Origin: Candidatus Geothrix odensensis
Lineage (GTDB): Bacteria; Acidobacteriota; Holophagae; Holophagales; Holophagaceae
Reading direction: 5' to 3'
Length of the DNA stretch: 64,000 bases
Assembly (NCBI GenBank): GCA_016714685.1
Contig: JADKCH010000001.1
Coordinates: 62,001-126,000 of the forward strand
Within the stretch, counting starts at the first letter, position 1. Each line of letters begins with the position of its first letter. Positions 35,259 through 44,030 of the stretch are shown here, one piece after another. Made by a program: the position numbers and the translations under genes. The notes beneath the pieces were generated by a model. The model made no database searches. It was not told where the DNA came from and was given only the letters and a program-made list of their open reading frames with translations.

Positions 35259-36667
35259 GCGAAGTCCTGATCCATGACCTGCGGGCCATGCTGGGCGCGG
35301 ACGCGGTGCTGACGGCAGCGGAAGACCTGGTCCGCTACGAGGAGGGCTGGCGCTACGGCAAGGGCAAGGCCCTGCTTGCCGTGCGTCCCAGCACCACGGC
35401 CCAGGTGGCGGAGGTGCTGAAGGCCTGCCATGCGGCCGGGGTCCGGGTCATCCCCCAGGGGGCCAACACCGGCCTGGTGGGCGCTTCCACGCCCGATGGC
35501 AGCGGCCGGATGGCCGTGCTGAGCCTGGAGCGCCTGAACCGGCGGCTGGAGGTCGACTCCATCAACCGCACCGCCCGGGTGGATGGCGGTGTGCTGCTGA
35601 GTGCCCTGAACGAGGCGCTCCTCCCGCACGGCCTGATGTTTCCCATCGACCTCGGTGCGGATCCCTCCATCGGGGGCATGATCGCCACCAACACCGGCGG
35701 CACCCGGCTGCTGCGCTACGGGGATGTGCGCCACAACCTGCTGGGGCTGGAGGTGGTGCTGGCCGATGGCACCGTGATCGACGCGATGAACCAGCTCCGG
35801 AAGAACAACACGGGCCTGGACGCGAAGCAGCTGTTCGTGGGCACCAGCGGCGTGTTCGGCGTCATCACGGGAGCGGTGCTCCAGGTGGTGCCGGTGCCCG
35901 GCCAGCAGGCCACGGCCCTGGTGGGCTGCGCATCCGGCGAGGCGGCCCTGCTCCTGTTGAGGGCGCTGGAGCGGGATCTGGCCGATGTCTTCACGGCCTT
36001 CGAGGTCATCAGCGCCGAGGCACTGGCGCCGGTCTTCATCCACCATCCCGCGGTGAGGAATCCCTACGGGACCGCCCAGCCGCCGGCCTACACGGCCCTG
36101 GTGGAACTGGCCTCCACCCTGCCTCCCGCCGCCCTGGACCTGGCGGATCTGCTGGAGGAACGGCTGGGCGCCTTCCTCGAGACCGAAGCGGGAGAGGGGA
36201 TCACGGACATCTTCATGGGGCGCGCCGAGGACCTCTGGGCCATCCGGCACCACGTGAGCGAAAGCCTGCGCCAGGAGGGCAAGGTGCTGGCCTTCGACAT
36301 CAGCGTCCCGCGCAGCCGCATGGCGGCCTTCACGGAGGCCGCCCGTGCCTTCCTGCTGGCCGGGTTTCCCTTCGTGCGCTGCTGCGATTTCGGGCACTGG
36401 GGAGACGGAGGGACCCATCTGAACCTGGTGTGGGATGAAGCCGCCGCGCCCCGGGCTGCCGCCGACCTGGTGCCCGAGCTGCAGACCCGCATCTACGACC
36501 TCGCCGTGAAGGACTTCGAGGGGAGCTACAGCGCAGAACATGGCGTTGGCCCTCACAATCAGCGCTTCTACGCGGCCTACACCCCCGGTGTCATCCGGGC
36601 CATCAGCGGGACGCTGAAGCGCCACCTGGATGCCGAAGGCATGCTGGGAACCACCCGGCTCGACTAG
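35255..36667 (+). CDS. FAD-linked oxidase, GlcD / D-2-hydroxyacid dehydrogenase type
   Basis: A 470-residue flavoprotein. The FAD-binding half has AVRPSTTAQVAEVLKACHAA, IPQGANTGLVGAS and PIDLGADPSIGGMIATNTGG; the C-terminal cap has HWGDGGTHLNLVW and YSAEHGVGPHNQRFY. These are features of glycolate, D-lactate and D-2-hydroxyglutarate dehydrogenases, all of which pass electrons to an acceptor other than oxygen; the substrate cannot be fixed from sequence. The ATG overlaps the murD stop (ATGA), placing a metabolic gene where ftsW or murG is usual. Confidence 0.87.
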   Translation: MSEVLIHDLRAMLGADAVLTAAEDLVRYEEGWRYGKGKALLAVRPSTTAQVAEVLKACHAAGVRVIPQGANTGLVGASTPDGSGRMAVLSLERLNRRLEVDSINRTARVDGGVLLSALNEALLPHGLMFPIDLGADPSIGGMIATNTGGTRLLRYGDVRHNLLGLEVVLADGTVIDAMNQLRKNNTGLDAKQLFVGTSGVFGVITGAVLQVVPVPGQQATALVGCASGEAALLLLRALERDLADVFTAFEVISAEALAPVFIHHPAVRNPYGTAQPPAYTALVELASTLPPAALDLADLLEERLGAFLETEAGEGITDIFMGRAEDLWAIRHHVSESLRQEGKVLAFDISVPRSRMAAFTEAARAFLLAGFPFVRCCDFGHWGDGGTHLNLVWDEAAAPRAAADLVPELQTRIYDLAVKDFEGSYSAEHGVGPHNQRFYAAYTPGVIRAISGTLKRHLDAEGMLGTTRLD

Positions 36668-36686
36668 GCGACGGCAGGTCCGCCTA

Positions 36687-36718
36687 CAGAACGGCCCCCG
36701 GGATCGGGGGCCGTTCTG
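36687..36718. terminator. Bidirectional hairpin terminator
   Basis: CAGAACGGCCCCC (36687-36699) and GGGGGCCGTTCTG (36706-36718) form a perfect 13-bp stem with a 6-base loop. It lies between the convergent ends of the FAD oxidase and the ccsA-type gene. T tracts are weak on both sides. Confidence 0.85.
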
Positions 36719-36732
36719 CCGCTGAGCGGAGT

Positions 36733-38505
36733 CTACGAGCGGGAACGCGGCTTCTCCACCCAGAACCGGGCGGGCGCGTAGCAGATGGCCATGAACACCA
36801 GCTGGCTCACGCAGAAGGAGGTGAGGGCGACGAAGGCCTTGTCCATGAAGCCGTAGGAATGCAGCCCCACGCCAAGCATGTTCACGCCGAACCAGGAGAG
36901 GGCGGTGATGACGTTGCCGAAGATGGCCATCACCATGGTGCCACGCTCGCGCACGTAACCAGCCATGCGGGCGTGCAGGATGATGGCGTTCCACAGCACG
37001 ATCAGCAGGGCGCCGTTCTCCTTGGGATCCCAGCCCCAGAACCGGCCCCAGGACTGGTCAGCCCAGATCCCGCCGAGCACCGTGCCCACGAAGCTGAAGA
37101 AGAGCGCGAAGCAGATGATGCCGTAGGCCATGTCGGCCAGGGCCTTGTCCGTCTCTGGGTCGGGCTTGGCGGAGATGTGCTTCTTCAGCGCGTAGGCGAT
37201 GGCGATGGAACCAGCGAGGAAGGTGCCGGAGTAGCCGATGGTGATGGTGACCACGTGGGTGGCCAGCCAGAAGTTGGAATCCAGCACCGCGCGCATCATC
37301 TCCATGGTGTCACCCTCGGTGCCCAGGTTCTGGGCCACGATCAGCGAGGCGAAGCCAGCGGCGGCGGCCACGGCGGTGCCGAAGCCCTTGCGGTACATCC
37401 GTTCGACGATGAGGCCGAGGATCACCGCGCCCCAGCCAACGAATACCGCCGAGGAGTAGAGGTTGGTGACCGGGGGACGGCCCTGGAGGATGACGCGGGC
37501 GGCCAGGCCGATGGTGTGGACGATGGCCCCGGAGAGCAGCAGGGCATAGGCCGTGGGCCGCAGGAGCTCGGGCTTGTAGATCCAGGAGACGCAGAGGACG
37601 AGGAAGGCCACGAAGTAGATCGACAGGCCCACGAAGAAGGGCTGGGCGCGGTTGAAGACCAGCTCGTTGGAGGCGTGGCCGAGGGCGTCCGGCTTCAGGG
37701 TGGTGACCACGCCGTTCATCTCCGCGAGGGCGGTGTTGAAGGCGGCCGCGTCGTTGGCGATGTAGGCGGCGTTCAGTTTGGCTAGCGGCACCAGGCCGGG
37801 ATGCACGCCGGCCCCGGACTGGACCGCGGTCAGGGCCTGGCCGACACTCAGCCAGGCATCCGGATTGGCCGCCGTGGTGGGTGGCAGCATGCGGAAGTGG
37901 GCCAGCTGGGTCAGGTCCTGGTGGCGCAGGGCGGCCTCGGGGGTGCCCAGGGACTGGAGCTCCCAACCCAGGCCGGGGGAACCGGCCAGCTGGAGGGTGT
38001 TCCGCAGCTTGTAGTAGAGGTAGACGCGGTCGAAGAGGTTGACGATGGCGCTCTGGAAGCGGGTGCGCTTCTGGGGCGCGATGGGCTGGGCCGAGGCCGC
38101 CTGTTTCTGGACCTCGTCGAGGTGCGTCGAGAGGTCCGCGAAGCTGAAGTAGTTGCGGTTCTTGGTCTGCTTGGCGCCGACGAGGCTGATCACTTCCGGG
38201 TCGTCGATGACGAAGATTGGCTGCTGGTCGGCCACCTGGGGACGGAACAGCACGTCGAGGATCCACTCATCGGGGCCCACCAGGCGGCCCTCGTGGCGGA
38301 AGCCCTGGCGGCTGTGGATCGCCAGCAGGGAGTTGCGGGCCAGGGAGTCCAGGGGCTTGACGCGCCCCCCTTCCAGGATCGGCAGCGTGCCGAAGCCGCT
38401 GACGTCGAAGCCGCGGGCCTTGCCGCTGGGCAAGGCGACAATGAGGGCGATCAGCAGGGCGAGGACGCCGGCGCCCCAGGCGAGGTATTTCTGCACGAAG
38501 GTCAT
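36733..38505 (-). CDS. ccsA: Cytochrome c biogenesis protein CcsA (system II) with large N-terminal domain
   Basis: A 590-residue membrane protein. The C-terminal half carries the WWD haem-handling motif (WGRFWGWDPKENGALLIVLW) and conserved membrane His such as THVVTITIGYSG and ILHARMAGYV. About 280 residues ahead of it form an extra region after one N-terminal helix, with FGTLPILEGGRVKPLDSLAR, as in the long CcsA of Epsilonproteobacteria and Bacteroidota. With ResB it delivers haem to CxxCH apoproteins outside the membrane. Start 38505 has GGAGGG upstream and follows the resB stop by two bases. Confidence 0.92.
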   Translation of the reverse strand: MTFVQKYLAWGAGVLALLIALIVALPSGKARGFDVSGFGTLPILEGGRVKPLDSLARNSLLAIHSRQGFRHEGRLVGPDEWILDVLFRPQVADQQPIFVIDDPEVISLVGAKQTKNRNYFSFADLSTHLDEVQKQAASAQPIAPQKRTRFQSAIVNLFDRVYLYYKLRNTLQLAGSPGLGWELQSLGTPEAALRHQDLTQLAHFRMLPPTTAANPDAWLSVGQALTAVQSGAGVHPGLVPLAKLNAAYIANDAAAFNTALAEMNGVVTTLKPDALGHASNELVFNRAQPFFVGLSIYFVAFLVLCVSWIYKPELLRPTAYALLLSGAIVHTIGLAARVILQGRPPVTNLYSSAVFVGWGAVILGLIVERMYRKGFGTAVAAAAGFASLIVAQNLGTEGDTMEMMRAVLDSNFWLATHVVTITIGYSGTFLAGSIAIAYALKKHISAKPDPETDKALADMAYGIICFALFFSFVGTVLGGIWADQSWGRFWGWDPKENGALLIVLWNAIILHARMAGYVRERGTMVMAIFGNVITALSWFGVNMLGVGLHSYGFMDKAFVALTSFCVSQLVFMAICYAPARFWVEKPRSRS

Positions 38506-38507
38506 GT

Positions 38508-39659
38508 TCAGCCCTCCTTCTTGTCCTGGCGGCGCTTCAGGGAGCGGCGCAGGACGATGGCGAAGTGCACGAGCAGGCCCAGGGAGACCAGCACGCACGA
38601 CACATAGGGGAGAAGCCAGCCGGGATTTTCAACCACGGAAAGGATGGACAGCGTATCGTTCTTGCCGAAGCTCGCCTGGTAGAAGGTCTTGCCTTCGTAC
38701 CGGAGCGGCTGGTTCATGTAGATCAGCACTTCGCGGGATTCGTTGCGGGAGGGGTTCACCACCTGGACCAGGCTGGAGAAGTTCTTCGGGATCTCCGTGC
38801 CCGGGTACACGTCATGCCGGAACTGCTTGAGCGTGAAGGCGTAGGGCAGGTACTGGCGGCGGAGGCGCATGGCCAGCGTGTAGGTGCGGCCTTCGTGCGT
38901 GAAGGACTGGGGGGCGCCCAGGGCCACGGAGACAAGCCAGGTGCCATAGCTGCGGCCCCCGGCAACGGGCTCGACGAAGGCCGAGGTCTGGTTGATCTCG
39001 TTGTCGGCGGAGACGACGGGGCGCTCTTCGACGGACACGCCTGCGCCGATGCCGGCGGTGGCCAGGGAGGGCGGAGCGCCGGGCCCCTGGTTGCTCAGCT
39101 CCGCGTTGGCGTAGAACTTCTTCACGTTCAGGGTGATCGGGGTGCCCGGGATGGCGACGGCGCCACCCTTGGCCAGCCGCGTGTCCGGAACCGAGTAGAC
39201 CTCGTCCCAGGTGGGATCGGTGACATCGATGACGGCCAGCTCCATCTGCTTGTAGCTCTGGACGAAATTGACCGTCTGACCCACCTCGATGGAGAGGTTG
39301 GTGTCTACCTGCATCATGCCGGCCACGAACTCGCCGGCGAAGAGCACCACCAGGCCCGCGTGGACCAGCCACATGCCGGACTTCTGCCAGCTGAGCTTGA
39401 TGTCGATGGTCTTGGCCAGGAGGTTGAGGGTGAGCAGCAGGCCCACGAGGGCCCCGCCAGGGAAGGGCAGCCTCAGCAGAAGCGGCTGGTTCCAGACGAT
39501 GAAGCTGCGCATGTAGGCGTCCACGGCGCCCTGGGTGCCCATCTCCACCTGGGCCAGGGTGCAGAACAGCACCAGGCACATGAGCAGCGCGAGCAGGACG
39601 ATGGTGAGCTGGAAGGATTTCAGGAACGACCAGGCGCGGGCGGCGATGATTTTAATCAA
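38508..39659 (-). CDS. resB: ResB/Ccs1-like cytochrome c biogenesis protein (system II)
   Basis: A 383-residue membrane protein: three helices near the N-terminus (FQLTIVLLALLMCLVLFCTL, GGALVGLLLTLNLLA, MWLVHAGLVVLFAGEFVAG), a large periplasmic beta domain, and a last helix at about 345-365. It forms the haem channel and synthetase with CcsA. It begins with TTG and overlaps the preceding lipoprotein stop by 8 bases (TTGATTAA). Complete for the short ResB type. Confidence 0.88.
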   Translation of the reverse strand: MIKIIAARAWSFLKSFQLTIVLLALLMCLVLFCTLAQVEMGTQGAVDAYMRSFIVWNQPLLLRLPFPGGALVGLLLTLNLLAKTIDIKLSWQKSGMWLVHAGLVVLFAGEFVAGMMQVDTNLSIEVGQTVNFVQSYKQMELAVIDVTDPTWDEVYSVPDTRLAKGGAVAIPGTPITLNVKKFYANAELSNQGPGAPPSLATAGIGAGVSVEERPVVSADNEINQTSAFVEPVAGGRSYGTWLVSVALGAPQSFTHEGRTYTLAMRLRRQYLPYAFTLKQFRHDVYPGTEIPKNFSSLVQVVNPSRNESREVLIYMNQPLRYEGKTFYQASFGKNDTLSILSVVENPGWLLPYVSCVLVSLGLLVHFAIVLRRSLKRRQDKKEG

Positions 39660-40302
39660 GGTGCAGGCTCCCCAGGATGGTCATGAAATCGGGCTTGGCC
39701 TTGGCCACGGGATCGGAGTCGCCGGTCAGCTTCAGGAACCAGGTGTTCCCGTCGGGAGTGGCGACGTAGCCGGCTACCATCCGGCTCTTGGTCTGGCCTT
39801 CACTGGTGAAGTCATAGACATTGACCGGGCCGACTTTGCTGGTGACGGTGGTGCGGGACTTGGCCAGGGCCGCCTCGTCGAGGGCGGGGAGGGCGATCTG
39901 GCCGCGCCAGCGGTTCACGTTGGCCAGCTCGCCACCGGCGGGACCGGGCAGCACCACGACCGTGGCCTCCAGCTTGCCGGCATAGGGCGTCTTGAAGGTG
40001 GCGAAACGCATGCCGCCGCCGGGCAGCTCGCTCCAGCCCTTGGGCAGGGACCACTTGAGGGAGCCCTTGGGTTTCGGGGGAGGCGGCACGTCAGAAGGCT
40101 CGCCCGTCCGCTCGCCCATGGGCTTCGGGGGCATGGCCGGCATCGGCGCCGGAGCCGAGGCGGATTCCTTCGGGACACGGTAGTGGGAAACCTGGTCGGA
40201 ACTGCAGCCGAGGCCCATGAGCAGCAGCCCGGCGCCCAGCAGGGCGGCGGAATTCGCGGGCGTGAGGCTGGGACGGCGGAGGGGGATGGGCGGCTTCGGC
40301 AA
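39652..40302 (-). CDS. Lipoprotein of the cytochrome c maturation operon
   Basis: About 216 residues from a TTG start at 40302, which is preceded by GAGGAG; no ATG gives a sensible N-terminus, and the in-frame Met at 40539 would place the signal peptide at residue 100. The signal peptide ends in a lipobox LMGLGC, followed by a proline-rich linker (PPPPKPKG) and a globular domain from SLKWSLPKGW to the end. It resembles small exported domains that begin with GWxxxP and contain MRFATF. Coupled to resB, so a role in haem or apocytochrome handling is inferred. Confidence 0.75.
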   Translation of the reverse strand: MPKPPIPLRRPSLTPANSAALLGAGLLLMGLGCSSDQVSHYRVPKESASAPAPMPAMPPKPMGERTGEPSDVPPPPKPKGSLKWSLPKGWSELPGGGMRFATFKTPYAGKLEATVVVLPGPAGGELANVNRWRGQIALPALDEAALAKSRTTVTSKVGPVNVYDFTSEGQTKSRMVAGYVATPDGNTWFLKLTGDSDPVAKAKPDFMTILGSLHLD

Positions 40303-40372
40303 GGGACTCCTCGATGGACGTTCCAGAATACCGGACCCGGCAGTGATTGAACAGGCCGGAATTCTACAAATG

Positions 40373-40618
40373 TTATAGATCAAACGGTTTAACGGCTGAG
40401 TCGATGGCTGAAGCCAGCCGGTGGTCCAGCTCTGTGATGCCGCCCGCGTCATGGGTGGTGAGGGTGATCCGCACGTAGCCCCAGCCGAAGGCAATATCGG
40501 GGTGGTGGTTGAGCCCTTCGGCCGGCCCCACGACCGCACTCACCAGGTTGAAGGCCGTCAGGAAATCCGGGGTCCTGAAGATGCGCACCAGAGTTCCGTT
40601 CTCCTCGCGCCAGCTCAT
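40373..40618 (-). CDS. phhB: 4a-hydroxytetrahydrobiopterin dehydratase (pterin carbinolamine dehydratase)
   Basis: An 81-residue protein that dehydrates the 4a-carbinolamine made by phenylalanine hydroxylase and so regenerates the pterin. FRTPDFLTAFNLV and the active-site GLNHHPDIAFGWGYVRITL are typical, with the third His in TLTTHDAGGIT. The start at 40618 overlaps the hydroxylase stop (ATGA); the Met at 40660 lies within that gene. Confidence 0.92.
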   Translation of the reverse strand: MSWREENGTLVRIFRTPDFLTAFNLVSAVVGPAEGLNHHPDIAFGWGYVRITLTTHDAGGITELDHRLASAIDSAVKPFDL

Positions 40619-42213
40619 CGCATCGCCTCCAGCTCGGCCAGCTCGGCCTGCAGCAGCCACTCGCCGGGGTGCTCCGCGGCCCGGCCGGCCAGGTCGCGGA
40701 GCCGGTGCGCCTCGACCCGTCCGCTCTCCCGCAGGGTTCGCGCCTCGACGTAGAGCGCGGCCAGGTCCGCCGGCAGGGACTGGGCCTTGCGGTCCCGGGC
40801 CTGGGCCTCGGCCTCGCCTTCAGCCAGGGCCGAGGGATCGCCGAACCAGGCATCCCAGGCGCCGGGATCCGCCGGTCCGCCGGCCACAGATGGCAACGCC
40901 CCGCTCAGGAAGAGCAGGGCCCAGCTGGGCAGATCCAGGGGGCGGCCGTCCTGGTGCCCCCGCAGGTTGATCACCTCGTGCTCGCCCACCCGGAAGCCCG
41001 TGAGGAAGAGCCCCGAGGGCAGGTCCAGGCTGAAGGCGCCGCGATGGGGCAGCAGCCCGCTGCCGAAAGCCACGAGCGCCTCGCCGGGCCAGGGCCGCTG
41101 CCCGGCCTGGCCGTGCCGGGAGAGCTGCACGGGACCCTCGATGCGGGCCAGGGCCGTGGAGAGACCCGGCGCCAGCTCGCCCCGGGCGGGAATTCGCGCC
41201 ACCACCTTGCCCGTGAGTTCGAGGCCATCGTCCAGCACGAGATGATTCACGGTGCGTGCGCGCAGCGCCTCCTCCAGGCCATGGTCGCCGCCGCGCCGCC
41301 AGCCCAGCGTGGCCTCGAAGGCCTCCAGCACCTCGAAGAGGTGGTCGAAGTCCCGCGCCACGAAGAGCTGGGGCTGCATGCGCGTGATGTCGTATTCCGT
41401 GTCCGCGCAGACCAGGCTGAGGGGCACCTTCTTCACCGCCGGGGTGAGGCAGTGGGCGGCCTCGCCCAGGCTGCTGAGGAGGCCCGCGCCGTAGAGCTTG
41501 GGATCGTCCAGGCCCCCCACCAGGCCGTACTCCGCGGTCCACCAGTAGAGGCGGCTGGCCTTGGTGCTCTCGCTCACGTAGCGGCGGCTGGCGCCCGCGG
41601 CGTGGAGGCGCTCCTGGGCAAGGCGCACCTCCTCTTCGCTGGCGGCGGGATCCTCCTTCACCACGCTGAGATTGCGGATGGCCTCGTAGACGGCCTGGTC
41701 CTCCACGGAGGCGATGGCCCGGAAGCCTACCTCGCCGCAGCGCTTCAGGTATGAGGCGTAGCGCCGGTCTGCCAGGATGGGGGCGTGGCCTGCGCTCTCA
41801 TGGACGATGTCGGGGGCGGGCGTGTATTCGATGTGCTCGTGGCTGCGGATGTCCGCGGCGATGGCCAGCACGCCCAGGGACTGCAGCTCCGTGAACACGG
41901 CGGGCGGGATGAAGCCCCGCACGCCTACGGCGGACCACCCCATGGCCTCGAGCTTCCCGTTCATCTCGTCCAGGCTGGGGATGCGCTCCAGGCCGATGCC
42001 CGTGGCCGCCAGCCCCGACAGGTAGCTGGCATGGGCCGTGTCCTTCAGACGCTCCGCCAGCCGATGGAGGATGTGCCGCCACACGGCGTGGTCCCTGGCC
42101 GTGTAGGCGCCGTGGTCCTGGTCCACCACGAAGCGCCGCAGGTGGGCGGGCAGCCTCTCGATGGCGCGCTGGGTCGGAGATGGAGCATGGAGCAGGGCTG
42201 GGTCGGACATCAT
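40615..42213 (-). CDS. phhA: Phenylalanine 4-monooxygenase, long form with C-terminal extension
   Basis: A 532-residue iron- and pterin-dependent aromatic amino acid hydroxylase. The iron ligands are His138 and His143 in DIVHESAGHAPIL and Glu228 in YWWTAEYGLVG. The catalytic domain spans about 20-290. A further 240 residues follow, ending in helical TPR-like sequence (GRAAEHPGEWLLQAELAELE), about twice the usual bacterial length and like the long forms annotated in Bacteroidota. It probably starts phenylalanine catabolism or makes tyrosine. Two tandem ATGs begin it. Confidence 0.9.
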   Translation of the reverse strand: MMSDPALLHAPSPTQRAIERLPAHLRRFVVDQDHGAYTARDHAVWRHILHRLAERLKDTAHASYLSGLAATGIGLERIPSLDEMNGKLEAMGWSAVGVRGFIPPAVFTELQSLGVLAIAADIRSHEHIEYTPAPDIVHESAGHAPILADRRYASYLKRCGEVGFRAIASVEDQAVYEAIRNLSVVKEDPAASEEEVRLAQERLHAAGASRRYVSESTKASRLYWWTAEYGLVGGLDDPKLYGAGLLSSLGEAAHCLTPAVKKVPLSLVCADTEYDITRMQPQLFVARDFDHLFEVLEAFEATLGWRRGGDHGLEEALRARTVNHLVLDDGLELTGKVVARIPARGELAPGLSTALARIEGPVQLSRHGQAGQRPWPGEALVAFGSGLLPHRGAFSLDLPSGLFLTGFRVGEHEVINLRGHQDGRPLDLPSWALLFLSGALPSVAGGPADPGAWDAWFGDPSALAEGEAEAQARDRKAQSLPADLAALYVEARTLRESGRVEAHRLRDLAGRAAEHPGEWLLQAELAELEAMR

Positions 42214-42290
42214 TGAAGTCTAATTTGGAAACAATCTGTCCGGGGTTTTCAATTCCAGACGCTGCCCAAATCGGAGGCTACGCTGGTGCC

Positions 42291-43079
42291 ATGCTGGCCT
42301 TCGACCCCTGGGATCCCTTCCGCGACCTGCGCTTCGCCGGTTCGCGGGAGCATCCGGAGCACGGGACCTGCTTCATCGCCGAGGGCCGCATCCTGGTGGA
42401 GGACCTGCTGGTGGCAGGCCGCGCCGGGCGCCTCAAGGTGATCTCGGTGGCCGCGACCACCACCGCGGCACTGGAGGTTCGGGATCGCCTGCCGGCGGGC
42501 ACGGAGCTGCTCACGATGGAACCCGCCGCCCTGTCGGAGCTGGCGGGCTTCCCCTTTCACCGCGGGCTCATGGCCTGCGCCCAGGTGCCAGCGCCCCCGC
42601 CCGCCGAGGCCCTGAATCATGCCCGGCGCCTGCTGGTGCTGCCGCGCCTCTACGACAGCGAGAACCTGGGCCTGCTGCTGCGCAGCGCCGCCGCCCTGGG
42701 CATGGACGGTGTGCTGGCTGGGCCGGGGCCAGGCCAGTGGACGCGGCGCACCGTGCGCGTGTCCATGGGGGCCGTGTGGCGCATCCCCGTGTGGCGCGTG
42801 GAGGATCCCTGGGCGCGCCTGCTGGACTGGCGGGCTGCGGAACCGGGCTCGGAGGTGGTCGCGGCGGCCCTCACCAAGACGGCCGAAGACGTCCGCCGCT
42901 GGCGGCCCGCCGATCGCTGCGCCCTTGTCATGGGGCCCGAGGACACGGGGCTGGAGGCGGCACATCTGGCCCGCTGTGACCGCGCCGTGGCCATCGCCAT
43001 GGCCTCGGGCATGGACAGCCTCAACGTGGCCGCGGCGGGCGCGATCCTGATGTATGCCATGGTGCAGGGGGGAGGCTGA
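42291..43079 (+). CDS. TrmH/SpoU-family RNA 2'-O-methyltransferase
   Basis: A 262-residue SPOUT protein. An N-terminal substrate-binding part (SREHPEHGTCFIAEGRILVEDLL) is followed by the knot: LLVLPRLYDSENLGLLLRSAAALGMDG, then CALVMGPEDTGLEAAHL and AIAMASGMDSLNVAAAGAILMY. This is the TrmH/RlmB group. The target nucleoside is unknown. The ATG at 42291 is chosen because the conserved domain begins there; GGAGG lies 14 bases ahead, rather far. Confidence 0.87.
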   Translation: MLAFDPWDPFRDLRFAGSREHPEHGTCFIAEGRILVEDLLVAGRAGRLKVISVAATTTAALEVRDRLPAGTELLTMEPAALSELAGFPFHRGLMACAQVPAPPPAEALNHARRLLVLPRLYDSENLGLLLRSAAALGMDGVLAGPGPGQWTRRTVRVSMGAVWRIPVWRVEDPWARLLDWRAAEPGSEVVAAALTKTAEDVRRWRPADRCALVMGPEDTGLEAAHLARCDRAVAIAMASGMDSLNVAAAGAILMYAMVQGGG

Positions 43080-43097
43080 AAGGCTTCGGGCCAGGAT

Positions 43098-44030
43098 CTA
43101 CTGGTAGGACACTGTGATGATGAAATGGCCGACATAGGTTCCTGGCGCCTGCGACCTGCCGACCAGGAGAGTGGCGCCGGCCCCGAAGGTGAGCTGCCCC
43201 GTGGCGGGAACCAGACCCTCCCTGGGCTGGTCGATGGTGAACTCCCGGACAGAGATCCGGGCTCCACCGGGCCCCTCCATGGAACAGGAGGTCGGGAGGT
43301 CGATGGAGTAGCAGGCTCCGGGGGCCCCTGAGAGGCTGAACAGGGCGGGACTCGGCTGGCCCCGGAAGAGGGTCGGTCCACTCGGTGACGGAGACTGGCA
43401 CCCGCCGCCGGGCAGCACCAGGAAGCGTCCATCCGCGGCCCCGGGGACCAGGCCGCCGAAATCCAGGTCGCGGATCCGCTCCAGGCGGATGGAGGGGAGC
43501 AGGCAGCCCTGGATCTTGATGGACCGGCGGGCCACGCCCTCGAGGGTGCCGCTGAGCCCGGGGACGCCGAGGAGGTCCACCTGGAAGAACACGCCCTGAT
43601 GCAGGTAGGTGTCCGGCAGGGCCCCAGAGGGCACGGACAGGAGGGCACCCACATGGAACTCCGCCGACCCGTCCTCCCCGATGGTCCCCATCCAGTTCGG
43701 CAGGGTGCTGGTCAGTTCCTCGATGACCAGAGCCCCGTTGCGACCGGGAAGCACTGGATGCCAGGCGTCGAACCGCACCTGGAAACGGGCGCGGGGGGGG
43801 CCGTACACCTTCACGACCCCGCGGGTGGGGAAACTCCGGGTTCCCTGCCAGATGGCACCCGACACGGGATTCAACACGCCCTCTTCGGTCAGCCGGACTG
43901 AGCCCCCGAAGGAGGAGGCCACGAGGTTCCCAAAACTCAGGGGTTGCACCACCTGGACCTGCAGTGGCGCTTGGCTCTGGAGTCCGAGGCAGAGGGTGAG
44001 CTGGCCGATCATGAGGGCCTTGGAGATCAT
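43098..44030 (-). CDS. Two-domain DUF4402-like fimbrial protein, possible tip subunit
   Basis: A 310-residue exported protein. Two repeats of the DUF4402 pattern are visible: VVQPLSFGNLVASSFGGSV at the start and IRDLDFGGLVPGAADGRFLV in the second half, each ending in the beta-strand type GTYLH/GTYVGHFIITVSYQ. This is larger than the shaft-like subunits at 47753 and 48359 and lies last in the operon, which suggests an adhesin or tip. Its ATG overlaps the usher stop. Confidence 0.75.
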   Translation of the reverse strand: MISKALMIGQLTLCLGLQSQAPLQVQVVQPLSFGNLVASSFGGSVRLTEEGVLNPVSGAIWQGTRSFPTRGVVKVYGPPRARFQVRFDAWHPVLPGRNGALVIEELTSTLPNWMGTIGEDGSAEFHVGALLSVPSGALPDTYLHQGVFFQVDLLGVPGLSGTLEGVARRSIKIQGCLLPSIRLERIRDLDFGGLVPGAADGRFLVLPGGGCQSPSPSGPTLFRGQPSPALFSLSGAPGACYSIDLPTSCSMEGPGGARISVREFTIDQPREGLVPATGQLTFGAGATLLVGRSQAPGTYVGHFIITVSYQ

